DNA from: Pusillimonas sp. T2
GTDB taxonomy: Bacteria > Pseudomonadota > Gammaproteobacteria > Burkholderiales > Burkholderiaceae_B
NCBI RefSeq assembly: GCF_002236805.1
Contig: NZ_NIQA01000004.1
Location: forward strand, 124,001-188,000
Direction: 5' to 3'
Length of the DNA: 64,000 bases
Both the position numbers and the translations under genes were made by a program. Shown one piece after another: positions 53,751-63,451 of this stretch (position 1 is its first letter; every line of letters begins with the position of its first letter). A model generated the notes under the pieces. It had not been told where the DNA came from. It searched no databases and worked only from the letters and a program-made list of their open reading frames with translations.

Positions 53751-54437
53751 ATGACCGATAACGTGTTCGAACTGTCGGGCGTGACGCACGCCCGACAGGG
53801 CCGCGAAGTGTTGCACGACATTAACCTGTGCTTGGCGCGTGGGCGGCCGGTGTGTCTGGTGGGTGCCAGCGGTAGCGGCAAGACATCCTTTTTGCGTCTA
53901 CTGAACCGACTCGAAACTCCCGCTGAGGGCCGCATACTGTTCGATGGCAAACCTATCGAAGACTACCCGGTGCGCCGTTTGCGCACACAGGTGGGGTTTG
54001 CGTTTCAGACGCCGGCCATGTTCGACGGCACAGTGCACGACAACCTTGCCGCAGCAGTCAGGTTTTCAAAAGGTAAGTCGGCTCAAGACGATCACGAACG
54101 TATGCTGCGTGCCCTTGAATTGGCCGAGTTGTCGGGCGACTACCTTGAGCGCCCCGCCGATCAGTTGTCAGGCGGTGAAAAGCAGCGCGTTGCGCTGGCT
54201 CGCACCCTGATGACGGACCCGGCAGTCTTGTTGCTCGACGAACCTACTTCGGCGCTTGATCCTGATTCCGGAGCTCGTCTGATTAACACCCTCAAGAAGT
54301 TATCTGACGCCGGAATGACCATTATCATGTCGACGCATCGCTTGGGCGAAACCGAGGCGCTGCAGGCCGATGTGGTGGAGTTTGATGCCGGTCGTGTGGT
54401 GACACACAAAACGGCGAAGGAGCGTAATGTCGATTGA
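53751..54437 (+). CDS. fetA: Iron-export ABC transporter ATP-binding protein (FetA/YbbL-like)
   Basis: 228 aa. Walker A GASGSGKTSFLRLLNRL, signature LSGGEKQRVALARTLM, Walker B VLLLDEPTSALDP, switch histidine STHRLGE. It overlaps fetB by 11 bases. In E. coli FetAB exports iron and helps peroxide resistance; the nearby dps fits that, but the metal is inferred. Confidence 0.85.
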   Translation: MTDNVFELSGVTHARQGREVLHDINLCLARGRPVCLVGASGSGKTSFLRLLNRLETPAEGRILFDGKPIEDYPVRRLRTQVGFAFQTPAMFDGTVHDNLAAAVRFSKGKSAQDDHERMLRALELAELSGDYLERPADQLSGGEKQRVALARTLMTDPAVLLLDEPTSALDPDSGARLINTLKKLSDAGMTIIMSTHRLGETEALQADVVEFDAGRVVTHKTAKERNVD

Positions 54438-55221
54438 GCGAGCGATAGATCTGGATTGGATCAACCTGGCCATGGCATTGCCGCTGATTTTCGTGGCCAT
54501 TGGGTTGTCGTGGTGGCAACGCCTTGGTTTGGGCAAGAGCCTCATCATTGGCGCTATTCGAGCGGCAGTTCAATTGCTGCTTATCGGCCAGATCCTGGTC
54601 TGGCTATTTTCCACCGAACGCTGGTATCTGGTGCTTGGGGTGCTGCTTGTCATGGTGGTGACCGCGACCTTCTCGGCCACGGGCCGGCTCGATGCCGTCG
54701 GGTCGCGCGCCGGCTTGCGGTGGTTGTGTGGGGGCGCCATCTTGATTGGCTCGGGCCTGACCATGGCCTACGTTGATTTGCTGGTGGTGCACATTACGCC
54801 CTGGTACGACCCCAGATACCTTATTCCCATATTTGGCATGATTGTGGGTAATGCCATGAACGGTGCGGCATTGGCGGCAGAACGCTTGCGCTCGGAATTT
54901 CAGTCGCGACGCGATGAGATTGAGGCTTGCCTCGCTTTGGGTGCCAGTCCTGCACAGGCGTCGGCAACGGTCGTGCGACAGGCAATGCAGGCGGCGATGA
55001 TCCCTACTATTAATGCGCTGGCGGTGGTCGGTATAGTGTCGTTGCCGGGTATGATGACGGGGCAAATTCTGGCGGGCGCCGACCCAACCCAAGCCGTCAA
55101 CTACCAGTTGGTCGTGATGTTTATGCTCACGTCTGCGACGGCCATTACCGCTATTTTAGTAACCTTGTGGTATCGCAATCGCTTTTTCAGTCCCGACGAG
55201 CAACTGGTAATGCTGGATTAA
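54427..55221 (+). CDS. fetB: Iron-export ABC transporter permease (FetB/YbbM-like)
   Basis: 264 aa UPF0014-family permease with about seven helices. Family text includes GAIRAAVQLLLIGQIL, the GMIVGNAMNGAALAAERL loop and ALGASPAQASATVVRQAM, then SLPGMMTGQILAGADP. It pairs with the ATPase encoded just before it. Confidence 0.88.
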   Translation: MSIERAIDLDWINLAMALPLIFVAIGLSWWQRLGLGKSLIIGAIRAAVQLLLIGQILVWLFSTERWYLVLGVLLVMVVTATFSATGRLDAVGSRAGLRWLCGGAILIGSGLTMAYVDLLVVHITPWYDPRYLIPIFGMIVGNAMNGAALAAERLRSEFQSRRDEIEACLALGASPAQASATVVRQAMQAAMIPTINALAVVGIVSLPGMMTGQILAGADPTQAVNYQLVVMFMLTSATAITAILVTLWYRNRFFSPDEQLVMLD

Positions 55222-55280
55222 AGCGCCTTGCTTCCTCGTGATCGCCTCACGGTAGCCTTTCTGTTTTTTATCTTTGTACT

Positions 55281-56075
55281 ATGTCTCTTAGCACTGACCA
55301 ACTCAACGAATATCGGCGCTTTGCCGAAACGCTGGCCGACGCGGCTGCCAAGGCGATCATGCCTTATTTCCGGGCGCCCCTGCCGGTACAAGACAAGGGC
55401 GGCAAATTGTTCGACCCGGTAACCGAGGCCGACAAGGCAGCCGAGCGTGTGATGCGCGAATTGATTCTTGAGCACTACCCAACGCATGGCGTAGTGGGTG
55501 AGGAAGAAGACAACGTGGCCGGTAGCAGTGGGTTGACCTGGGTGCTCGATCCCATCGATGGTACGCGCGCCTTTATTACGGGTATGCCTTTGTGGGGTAC
55601 GCTGATTGCGCTGAATGACGGCAACCGTCCGGTTCTGGGCGTCATGAATCAGCCGTACACTGGCGAACGCTTTGTCGGTGCGCCAGAGGGCGCCTGGTGC
55701 AATGGTCAGGCGCTTAAAACCAGGGCATGCGCCAGCATCGCGTCAGCACGCTTGATGTGTACGTCCCCGCAGATTTTTGATAATGAACAGCAGTTGGCGG
55801 CATTCAATGCCGTAGCCGAGCAGGTTCAGTTGTTACGTTACGGTGGCGATTGTTATGCCTATTGCATGCTGGCGTCGGGCCATGTCGATGCCGTTATCGA
55901 GGCGGGCTTGCAAACTTACGACGTGCAGGCTTTGATTCCTATTATTGAAGGCGCCGGCGGCGTCATGACCGCCTGGGATGGCGGCGATGCACAGCACGGT
56001 GGGCCGGTTGTCGCTGCGGGTGATCCGGTCTTGCATGCGCAACTGGTTGCGCAATTGTCGGCTGCAATGCGGTAG
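55281..56075 (+). CDS. Inositol-phosphatase-fold histidinol-phosphatase-like protein (HisN type)
   Basis: 264 aa. Metal site motifs FDPVTEADKAAE, GVVGEEED and WVLDPIDGTRAFITG, with the GGDCYAYCMLASGHVD segment typical of HisN-like rather than SuhB-like members. It may dephosphorylate histidinol phosphate or other sugar phosphates. A second IMPase gene, suhB, is at 34466. No clear ribosome site precedes ATG 55281. Confidence 0.82.
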   Translation: MSLSTDQLNEYRRFAETLADAAAKAIMPYFRAPLPVQDKGGKLFDPVTEADKAAERVMRELILEHYPTHGVVGEEEDNVAGSSGLTWVLDPIDGTRAFITGMPLWGTLIALNDGNRPVLGVMNQPYTGERFVGAPEGAWCNGQALKTRACASIASARLMCTSPQIFDNEQQLAAFNAVAEQVQLLRYGGDCYAYCMLASGHVDAVIEAGLQTYDVQALIPIIEGAGGVMTAWDGGDAQHGGPVVAAGDPVLHAQLVAQLSAAMR

Positions 56076-56258
56076 TTGTTGGTTCGGCCAAATGCACCTT
56101 TATGGTGCAGTCGCCAGTGTCGGCAAACCGATCGTTGTGGTGCGGCGGTCGCGCACCGTGGGATAACACCACGCCAGGAACAAATAACACGCTTCAATAA
56201 TTAGTGGCATGTATCTTGCTTGATAACACCTGTTTCCACAAAAACCGGGTGTCGGATC

Positions 56259-58100
56259 ATGCTGCTTGAAACTTCCAGGTCATTGATAACAAAAGGATGG
56301 ACGATCGCCCAGTGGCAATCTGTCTATCGGCAGGCGTCCGCGTCGCCGTCCGAGTTGGTTTCTGAATTATTGAGCAATTTGTCCGACAATGATCCGGCGT
56401 GGATCTCAGTGGCTGGCGCTGATCAATTGGCAGGGCAGCTTGACGCGCTGGCGCGTCGTTTAGCGGATGTAAACGGCGATATGTCGGCCTTGCCGTTGTA
56501 TGGGGTGCCTTTTGCGGTAAAGGACAATATTGATGCCGCGGGTTGGACGACCACGGCGGCTTGTCCTGCATTTGCTTATACCGCGCGTGACGATGCGCAT
56601 GTCGTGGCCCTGTTGCGCGGTGCCGGGGCCATTCTTGTGGGCAAAACCAATCTTGATCAGTTTGCCACTGGTTTGGTTGGTACCCGTTCACCCTACGGCT
56701 GCGTCCCCAATTCATTCGACCCAAACTATATCAGCGGCGGTTCCAGCTCGGGCTCGGCCAGCGTCGTAGCAAGGGGATTGGTGCCATTTGCGCTGGGCAC
56801 CGACACTGCGGGCTCGGGGCGCGTGCCCGCTGCGTTCAATAATATTGTGGGCCTCAAACCTACCCGAGGTTGGGTCAGTAATCGCGGGTTGGTGCCTGCG
56901 TGTCGGACGCTGGATTGCATTACAGCTTTTGCGCTCACGGTTGAAGATGCGTCGGCTGTTGTCTCGTTCTTTAGTGGTTACGATGCGGCCGATCCGTTTA
57001 GTCGTCCCCAGCCGACGCGTTTGCCTGTTCATTTTTCGTGCAAACCTGTGCTGGCGGTACCGGCTAATCCTTGGTTTGATGGCGACAAGCGGGCTCAATT
57101 GCATTTCGAGACCAGCCTGCGGCGACTGAAAGATATGGGGGCTACCCTGGTCGATATCGATTTCACGCCATTCAGCGAGCTGGCGCAGTTGCTTTACGCC
57201 GGCCCGTGGGTTGCCGAGCGGTATGTGGCGATAGAGCACATGATGACCGAGCAACCTGAGGCCGTTCATCCGGTAGTCCGGGGCATTATTGAACAGGCTG
57301 GTCGTTACAGTGCAGCAGATGCCTTTCGCGCTGAGTATCGTCGCGCTAATCTTGCCCGTCAGATTCAGCAGGTACTTGCTACGGCAGATGCCCTGGTGGT
57401 GCCGTCAACGCCTTCCATCTATACCATCGCGCAAGTCTTGCAGCAGCCCGTTGCCTTGAATTCTGCACTAGGCACCTATACCAACTTTACGAATCTGGCT
57501 GACTTGTGTGCGTTGGCTTTACCGGCCGGGTTGCGTAGCGACGGCCTGCCTGCAGGCATTACCTTGATTGCACCCGCCTGGCACGATGCAGCACTGGCCG
57601 ATTTTGGTATGCGCTGGCAAGTCGCAAGCACGACCCCACCGGGGGCGCCGGGGGTATGGCAACACGAATGGCCGCTATCAGTGTCGTCTGGCAATTCGCT
57701 TGATAGCAGTGACGAGATTATGGTGGCCGTCGTCGGTGCGCATTTACGCGGCATGCCTTTGAACCATCAACTGACCTCGCGGGGCGCACGATTCGTCGAG
57801 GAAGCGAGAACTAGCGATGACTATCGTTTGTATGCCCTGGCAGGCGCGATTCCGCCTAAACCCGGCTTGAAGCACGTGCCGGTTTCGGGCGCCCAAATTG
57901 CGCTGGAGCTGTGGGCGTTGACGCCTCAGGCTTTTGGTGAATTTACGGCTGAAGTGCCTGCGCCGCTGGGTATTGGCAATGTCGTGCTGGCCGACGGCCG
58001 TTGCGTCAAGGGGTTCATATGCGAACCCTCGGGGTTTGAGGATGCGCTGGACATCACCGCCTATGGCGGTTGGCGCAGCTACGTTAAGCACGCGAAGTAG
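56259..58100 (+). CDS. atzF: Allophanate hydrolase
   Basis: 613 aa from ATG 56259; a TTG at 56220 would add 13 residues without a ribosome site. Splits allophanate into two ammonia and CO2, the second step of ATP-dependent urea use. The amidase-signature domain (about 1-440) shows the Lys in VPFAVKDNIDAAG, the Gly/Ser loop GGSSSGSASVVA and the nucleophile in GTDTAGSGRVPAA. The C-terminal allophanate-hydrolase domain (about 485-610) has GAHLRGMPLN and GIGNVVLADGR. 12 bases separate it from urea carboxylase. Confidence 0.93.
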   Translation: MLLETSRSLITKGWTIAQWQSVYRQASASPSELVSELLSNLSDNDPAWISVAGADQLAGQLDALARRLADVNGDMSALPLYGVPFAVKDNIDAAGWTTTAACPAFAYTARDDAHVVALLRGAGAILVGKTNLDQFATGLVGTRSPYGCVPNSFDPNYISGGSSSGSASVVARGLVPFALGTDTAGSGRVPAAFNNIVGLKPTRGWVSNRGLVPACRTLDCITAFALTVEDASAVVSFFSGYDAADPFSRPQPTRLPVHFSCKPVLAVPANPWFDGDKRAQLHFETSLRRLKDMGATLVDIDFTPFSELAQLLYAGPWVAERYVAIEHMMTEQPEAVHPVVRGIIEQAGRYSAADAFRAEYRRANLARQIQQVLATADALVVPSTPSIYTIAQVLQQPVALNSALGTYTNFTNLADLCALALPAGLRSDGLPAGITLIAPAWHDAALADFGMRWQVASTTPPGAPGVWQHEWPLSVSSGNSLDSSDEIMVAVVGAHLRGMPLNHQLTSRGARFVEEARTSDDYRLYALAGAIPPKPGLKHVPVSGAQIALELWALTPQAFGEFTAEVPAPLGIGNVVLADGRCVKGFICEPSGFEDALDITAYGGWRSYVKHAK

Positions 58101-58112
58101 CGGAGGCACATC

Positions 58113-61100
58113 ATGTTTCATACCGTACTTGTCGCCAACCGTGGCGAAATCGCAGTCAGAGCTATCCGAACGCTGAAGCGGCTGGGCATCAGGAGCGTGG
58201 CGGTTTACGCCGACGCTGACCGCAATACCAGGCACGTCCAGTTGGCTGACGAGGCTATTGCGCTGGTAGGCGACCGGCCCGTCGATACCTATCTGAATAT
58301 CGAGAAAATCATTGCCGCTTGCCGCAAAACCGGTGCACAGGCAGTGTTTCCGGGCTATGGTTTTTTGTCCGAAAGTATGGCGTTTAGTCAGGCTTGCGTT
58401 GACAACGACTTGGTCTTTATTGGCCCGACCGCGGCGCAAATCGAGGCGTTCGGGCTTAAGCATCGGGCGCGCGAGCTGGCACGGGCAGCCGGGGTACCCA
58501 TGACGCCAGGCACCGGTTTGCTGGGCAGTCTTGAAGAGGCGCTGGCGGCCGCACACGACATTGGCTACCCCGTCATGCTCAAGACCACAGCCGGTGGCGG
58601 TGGCATTGGTTTAACGCGTTGCGACACGGCCGAAGCGCTGGGCAAAGCCTATGACAGCGTGCAGCGCTTGGGCGAGACTTTTTTCCGTGACGGTGGTGTT
58701 TTTCTGGAGCGCTTTGTTGACCAGGCACGACACGTGGAAGTCCAGATTTTTGGCGATGGTGACGGCAAGGTTGTAGCGCTGGGAGAGCGCGATTGCTCGA
58801 TACAACGCCGTAACCAGAAATTGATCGAAGAAACGCCCGCACCGTGTCTGCCTGCTACCACGCGTCAGGCGCTGCTTGATGCCGCCGTCATGCTGGGCAG
58901 GTCAGTCAATTATCGTAGTGCCGGCACAGTCGAGTTTATTTACGATGCCGCGCGCGACGCTTTTTACTTTCTTGAGGTCAATACGCGTCTTCAAGTCGAG
59001 CATCCGGTGACCGAGGCCGTAACTGGTCTTGATTTGGTCGAGTGTATGTTGCGTGTTGCGGCGGGTGATCCGCTGGACTGGACTGCGTTGTCGCGAGCAC
59101 CGCAGGGTGCGGCGATTGAAGTGCGGCTGTATGCTGAAGATCCCCTTAAGCAGTTTCAGCCTTCGCCTGGTACGTTAACCGACGTTTATTTTCCAGAAGA
59201 GGTCCGCGTTGATGGCTGGGTGGATACCGGCACTGAAGTCACGTCGTTTTACGACCCCATGCTGGCCAAGTTGATTGTCTGGGGTGACGATCGCGCCACA
59301 GCTATTTCGCGTCTGCAGGCTGCGCTGGCGAAAACTCGTATTCACGGCATTGCCACTAACCTAGACTATCTGCGTCAAATTGCAGGGGCAACGGCATTTG
59401 CCCAGGGTCAAGTCAGCACTCAGTTTCTGGGTAGCTTCGAGTACCGGCCCCCTGTCATTGAAGTGATCGCGGCGGGCACGGCCACCAGCGTCCAGGATTA
59501 CCCGGGGCGCGAGGGGTTCTGGGATATTGGCGTGCCCCCGTCAGGCCCGATGGACGATTTCGCCTTCAGGCTAGCCAACCGTCTGGTCGGCAATCATGAC
59601 AAAGCCGCGGGGCTCGAGGCCACCTTGATCGGACCAACTTTACGTTTCCACACCGATGCCGTTGTAGCCCTTACCGGCGCGGCAATGGCCGTTACGCTGG
59701 ATGACGACGAGTGCCCGATGTGGAGTGCGTTTGACGTCAGGGCCGGCCAGGTCTTGAAGTTTGGCAAGGTGTTGTCGGGCTGCCGGACATACCTGGCCGT
59801 ACGTAACGGCATCGATGTGCCCGAGTACCTGGGGAGCCGATCGACGTTTGCCCTGGGGCAGTTTGGTGGGCATGGCGGCAGGGTACTGCGCGGCGGGGAT
59901 ATGCTGTCGGTATCCCAGCCCGGTTTACCCGCGTGCACGACACCGGCACCTGTCGCCGCACCGTCACGGCTGGAAACGCCGCTGGTGCCTACATACGGCA
60001 GTCGGTGGAGCATTGGTGTGTTGTATGGCCCGCATGGCGCCCCTGACTTTCTCGATCCGACCGCCATCGAGATGTTCTTTTCCACCGATTGGCAAGTGCA
60101 TTACAACTCGAATCGTCTGGGTATTCGCCTGATGGGGCCTAAGCCCACCTGGGCACGGACCGACGGCGGCGAAGCGGGCTTGCATCCGTCCAACGTGCAT
60201 GATTGCGAATACGCCATTGGTAGTATCAATTTTTCGGGCGACACCCCCATTATTTTGACCAAAGATGGTCCTAGCCTGGGCGGCTTTGTGTGCCCGGTTA
60301 CCATCGCCAAAGCCGAGTTGTGGAAAGTCGGTCAGGTCAAGCCGGGCGATTTGATCCGCTTTCATCCTTTGACTTACGACCAGGCGGTGTTGTTGCAGTT
60401 GCGCCAGGAAGAGGCCATTGCAACTTTGTCTGCCCCCCCAGAAGGTATTGCCAGTGTGCCCGTAGCGCAGGCCGACGCCTTGGCGTCGACCATTGTGGCC
60501 CAGTTGCCGGCGCAAGGGCATCATCCACGGATTACATATCGGCAGGCGGGTGACAGCTATTTGCTGCTGGAGTATGGCGACAACGTACTTGAAATCGCCT
60601 TGCGCCTGCGTATCCATTTGCTGATGCAGCATCTGGCGCAGCACCCGATAGCGGGGGTGTTTGAGTTATCGCCCGGGGTGCGCTCATTGCAGGTGCGTTA
60701 CGACAGCCTGCAGATTCGTCAATCCGATCTGGTCGACCGGCTGCTGGTCATCGAGGCACGTTTACCAGACGTTAAAACCGTTTGCGTGCCGACTCGGGTT
60801 GTGCATTTGCCAGTTGCCTGGGAAGACACCGCAACGCTTGACGCTGTCCAGCGGTATCAGGAAACAGTGAAGCCCGACGCCCCCTGGCTGCCAAATAATG
60901 TTGATTTTATTCAACGTATCAATGGTTTGAAAGATCGCGATGATGTACGGAAAATTTTCTTCGACACGCGCTATCTTGTCATGGGCCTGGGCGACGTGTA
61001 TTTAGGGGCGCCGTGCGCCGTACCCCTGGATCCGCGTCACCGTTTGCTAACGTCAAAGTACAACCCGGCCCGTACGTTTACTGCTGAAGGCACCGTGGGC

Positions 61101-61733
61101 ATTGGCGGGGTTTATATGTGTATTTACGGTATGGACTCGCCTGGCGGTTATCAGTTGGTGGGGCGTACCGTGCCGATCTGGAACAAGTTCTTGAAGAACC
61201 CCGTGTTCCATAAGGGCAAACCGTGGTTATTGCGCTTCTTTGACCAGGTGCGTTTCTATCCGGTGTCAGAGCCTGAGTTAACCCGGTTTCGCGACGACTT
61301 TCGAGAGGGTAGGGCGGTGGTGCAGATCGAAGAAGAGATCTTCGATTACGCCGCCTATCAGCAGTTTCTTGACGACAATGCCGATAGCATTGCGCAGTTC
61401 AAACAACGTCAGACGCAGGCGTTCGCCTCGGAAGTTGCCCGCTGGCAAGTTGATGATGTCGCCATGCAAGAGGCGCCGGCTGTGTTGGACTCTACCGTCA
61501 GCTTGACCAAGGGGCAGTCGCTGATCGAAGCCGATTTGTCGGGCAATATCTGGAAGGTTCAGGTCGTCGCAGGGCAGCGCGTTGTCGAGGGCGAGACGCT
61601 GTTGATCGTCGAGGCCATGAAAATGGAGGTGCATGTTACCGCCCCAGCGGCCGGGCGCGTCGACCGAGTTGTGTGCGCATCGGGGCGGACGGTTAATGCC
61701 GGGGATCCGCTGGTGGTATTTGCGGCTGATTGA
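58113..61733 (+). CDS. uca: Urea carboxylase (biotin-dependent)
   Basis: 1206 aa. Domain order: biotin carboxylase (about 1-445; VANRGEIAVRAIRTLKRLG, TAGGGGIGL, FLEVNTRLQVEHPVTE), then the KipA-like and KipI-like carboxyltransferase parts (about 450-1050), and a biotinyl domain with the lysine in VEAMKMEVHV near residue 1170. Converts urea, bicarbonate and ATP to allophanate. It depends on biotin, made in part by the bioAFD operon of this window. No urea-carboxylase-associated proteins or transporter lie beside it. Confidence 0.94.
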   Translation: MFHTVLVANRGEIAVRAIRTLKRLGIRSVAVYADADRNTRHVQLADEAIALVGDRPVDTYLNIEKIIAACRKTGAQAVFPGYGFLSESMAFSQACVDNDLVFIGPTAAQIEAFGLKHRARELARAAGVPMTPGTGLLGSLEEALAAAHDIGYPVMLKTTAGGGGIGLTRCDTAEALGKAYDSVQRLGETFFRDGGVFLERFVDQARHVEVQIFGDGDGKVVALGERDCSIQRRNQKLIEETPAPCLPATTRQALLDAAVMLGRSVNYRSAGTVEFIYDAARDAFYFLEVNTRLQVEHPVTEAVTGLDLVECMLRVAAGDPLDWTALSRAPQGAAIEVRLYAEDPLKQFQPSPGTLTDVYFPEEVRVDGWVDTGTEVTSFYDPMLAKLIVWGDDRATAISRLQAALAKTRIHGIATNLDYLRQIAGATAFAQGQVSTQFLGSFEYRPPVIEVIAAGTATSVQDYPGREGFWDIGVPPSGPMDDFAFRLANRLVGNHDKAAGLEATLIGPTLRFHTDAVVALTGAAMAVTLDDDECPMWSAFDVRAGQVLKFGKVLSGCRTYLAVRNGIDVPEYLGSRSTFALGQFGGHGGRVLRGGDMLSVSQPGLPACTTPAPVAAPSRLETPLVPTYGSRWSIGVLYGPHGAPDFLDPTAIEMFFSTDWQVHYNSNRLGIRLMGPKPTWARTDGGEAGLHPSNVHDCEYAIGSINFSGDTPIILTKDGPSLGGFVCPVTIAKAELWKVGQVKPGDLIRFHPLTYDQAVLLQLRQEEAIATLSAPPEGIASVPVAQADALASTIVAQLPAQGHHPRITYRQAGDSYLLLEYGDNVLEIALRLRIHLLMQHLAQHPIAGVFELSPGVRSLQVRYDSLQIRQSDLVDRLLVIEARLPDVKTVCVPTRVVHLPVAWEDTATLDAVQRYQETVKPDAPWLPNNVDFIQRINGLKDRDDVRKIFFDTRYLVMGLGDVYLGAPCAVPLDPRHRLLTSKYNPARTFTAEGTVGIGGVYMCIYGMDSPGGYQLVGRTVPIWNKFLKNPVFHKGKPWLLRFFDQVRFYPVSEPELTRFRDDFREGRAVVQIEEEIFDYAAYQQFLDDNADSIAQFKQRQTQAFASEVARWQVDDVAMQEAPAVLDSTVSLTKGQSLIEADLSGNIWKVQVVAGQRVVEGETLLIVEAMKMEVHVTAPAAGRVDRVVCASGRTVNAGDPLVVFAAD

Positions 61734-61765
61734 TAGTGCTGGTGAGCAGCTGGCCGGCTTGCTAT

Positions 61766-62260
61766 TTAAGTTTCTTGCATGTGGTTGTCCATGCGGATCA
61801 GGACATCGCACAATTGTGAGCGCTCTTCGTTCGACACTACTTCGAGTGCCCGAGTCATGATCTGGTGCGCTGCCGGCCAGGCTTGCTCGTAGTGTTGCTT
61901 GCCTGTTTTGGTCAGGTAAACGCGCATATAGCGGCTGTCGTCTTTATCTTGTTTGCGTTGTACCAGCTTGCGCACTTCCATTTGGTCGATTACCCGGCTT
62001 AGCGCAGGTTGGCGCATAACGATACTGCGCGCAATATCGCCTATTTGTTGGCCATCTTTCTCGAAAAGCACCTGAAGTACGCGGAAATGAGCGTAAGTCA
62101 GGTCTAGTTTGCGCAGCACAGAGTCGCGCAATTCTTGGTCCATTCTGAAAATAACGCAGGCCATGCGGAACGCAATGTTCTGTTGCAGGCTCCAGTCTTC
62201 GTCACTGAGTTGAGGGGTTGAGACTGGTTTTTTGGTCTTGGTGCGTTGTGTGGTTGCCAT
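61766..62260 (-). CDS. MarR family transcriptional regulator
   Basis: 164 aa from ATG 62260 (a GTG four codons upstream is possible). Winged helix about 50-125: LTYAHFRVLQVLFEKDGQ, VMRQPALSRVIDQMEVRKLV, DDSRYMRVYLTKTG. It diverges from the dioxygenase/monooxygenase operon over about 190 bases that hold palindromes on the promoter, so it most likely represses that operon until an aromatic substrate binds. Confidence 0.88.
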   Translation of the reverse strand: MATTQRTKTKKPVSTPQLSDEDWSLQQNIAFRMACVIFRMDQELRDSVLRKLDLTYAHFRVLQVLFEKDGQQIGDIARSIVMRQPALSRVIDQMEVRKLVQRKQDKDDSRYMRVYLTKTGKQHYEQAWPAAHQIMTRALEVVSNEERSQLCDVLIRMDNHMQET

Positions 62261-62350
62261 GTATGGAATCACTGCCCGGGTTAAACGAAAGCGCCGTCAA
62301 AAGTGTAGGCGGCTCTGATCCTCTTACGATTTTAACGGTTCTGGTATTGG

Positions 62351-62413
62351 TGTAATCACTAATTATATTACATTACATATGTATTGACATGACAAAACAT
62401 GATTCTTATAGTG
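62351..62413 (+). promoter_or_regulatory. Promoter with overlapping MarR-type operators for the catabolic operon
   Basis: TTGACA (62384-62389) and TATAGT (62408-62413) are 18 bases apart, about 37 bases before the ATG. A perfect palindrome TACATATGTA (62374-62383) abuts the -35 box, and TGTAAT (62351-62356) with ATTACA (62367-62372) forms a second inverted repeat. Confidence 0.65.
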
Positions 62414-62449
62414 TCCTTGCATGGATTGATTTCAGCGAGGAGATAAAGA

Positions 62450-63442
62450 ATGAGTACAGCAGCAAACGTAACCGAGCGTCAGCGTTACTTTCGGCCGCGG
62501 CGCCTGGGTCACGTCAACCTTTGGGTAGACGATCTGGGCACGTCCGAGCGCTTTTACAGCGAAGTTTGTGGACTTAATGTTGAGTTTTCCGAGCCCGACC
62601 TGGTGGCCACTTTTTTGGGAACCGGTCATACCCCTCATGACTTGGGCATGATTCAGAAAACAAATGGGGTAGACCGATACGGGCGAGATGGTTTGCTGCA
62701 ACTGCCTGGCACGATCGGGTTGCACGCAGGCTTGAACCATCTGGCATGGGAGCTAGAAAACGAGGCGCAACTGATTGAAGCCTTCAAAAACCTGAAGGAT
62801 GACAACATTGAAACAGACATTACTGTTGATCATCAGGTCGCGCATAGCGTGTATATGTTCGACCCAGATGGCAATTACAACGAGTTTTACTGCGACACAG
62901 TGAAGGACTGGCGCAATGTTCTCAATGGCCCGATGGAGTTGCTGACCAGTCATTGGGACCCTTTGTCTGCCGAGGGCTTTACTGAAGGGCGTTACGAGAA
63001 TAACCCCGTGCTCAAGACTGTAGAAGGTGCGCCTGTTCAACCATGGCGACTCACGCATGCCACGTTGCAGACATCAGATGTGGCACGTTTGGTTGATTTC
63101 TATACGAACGTCGCTGGCCTGAAGGTTGTAGGCGAAGAGGCCGGTGCTGTTTATTTGGCCGCTGATCTTGAGGCGTATGAGTACAACCTGGTTTTGGTGC
63201 CACATAGCCACGCGGCTTATCACCATGCGTCGTTCCAGTTAAAAGATGACGCCGCTTTGGCGTCCGCAAAAGCTGCGCTGTCCCAAAAGGGTGTTGCGCT
63301 TGTCAATGAGGTCGATCTGCCTTGGAAGCGCAGCATTTTCCTTAAAGACCCTGATGGGATGTTGAGCGAGTGGTATGTGGTGGGTAAAGAAAGCCGCCGG
63401 CTTGAGGCGCGCGGAAATGTCGATTTGGCGATGGCGGTGTAG
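62450..63442 (+). CDS. Two-domain VOC family extradiol-type dioxygenase
   Basis: 330 aa. Two vicinal-oxygen-chelate domains. In the first, LGHVNLWVDD, GLNHLAWELE and GNYNEFYCD supply the H-H-E metal set. In the second, RLTHATLQTSD, HHASFQL and GMLSEWYVV give a similar set. Ring-cleaving catechol or hydroxylated-ring substrates are usual for such proteins; the actual one is unknown. GAGGAGA-type text lies just before ATG 62450. It is followed by an FAD hydroxylase, suggesting hydroxylation then ring cleavage. Confidence 0.85.
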   Translation: MSTAANVTERQRYFRPRRLGHVNLWVDDLGTSERFYSEVCGLNVEFSEPDLVATFLGTGHTPHDLGMIQKTNGVDRYGRDGLLQLPGTIGLHAGLNHLAWELENEAQLIEAFKNLKDDNIETDITVDHQVAHSVYMFDPDGNYNEFYCDTVKDWRNVLNGPMELLTSHWDPLSAEGFTEGRYENNPVLKTVEGAPVQPWRLTHATLQTSDVARLVDFYTNVAGLKVVGEEAGAVYLAADLEAYEYNLVLVPHSHAAYHHASFQLKDDAALASAKAALSQKGVALVNEVDLPWKRSIFLKDPDGMLSEWYVVGKESRRLEARGNVDLAMAV

Positions 63443-63451
63443 GAGTCGGGT

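Noticed and set aside
56076-56258. Guanidine riboswitch before atzF
   Set aside because: The conserved ykkC core sequences were not found; only short GC-rich inverted segments are seen.
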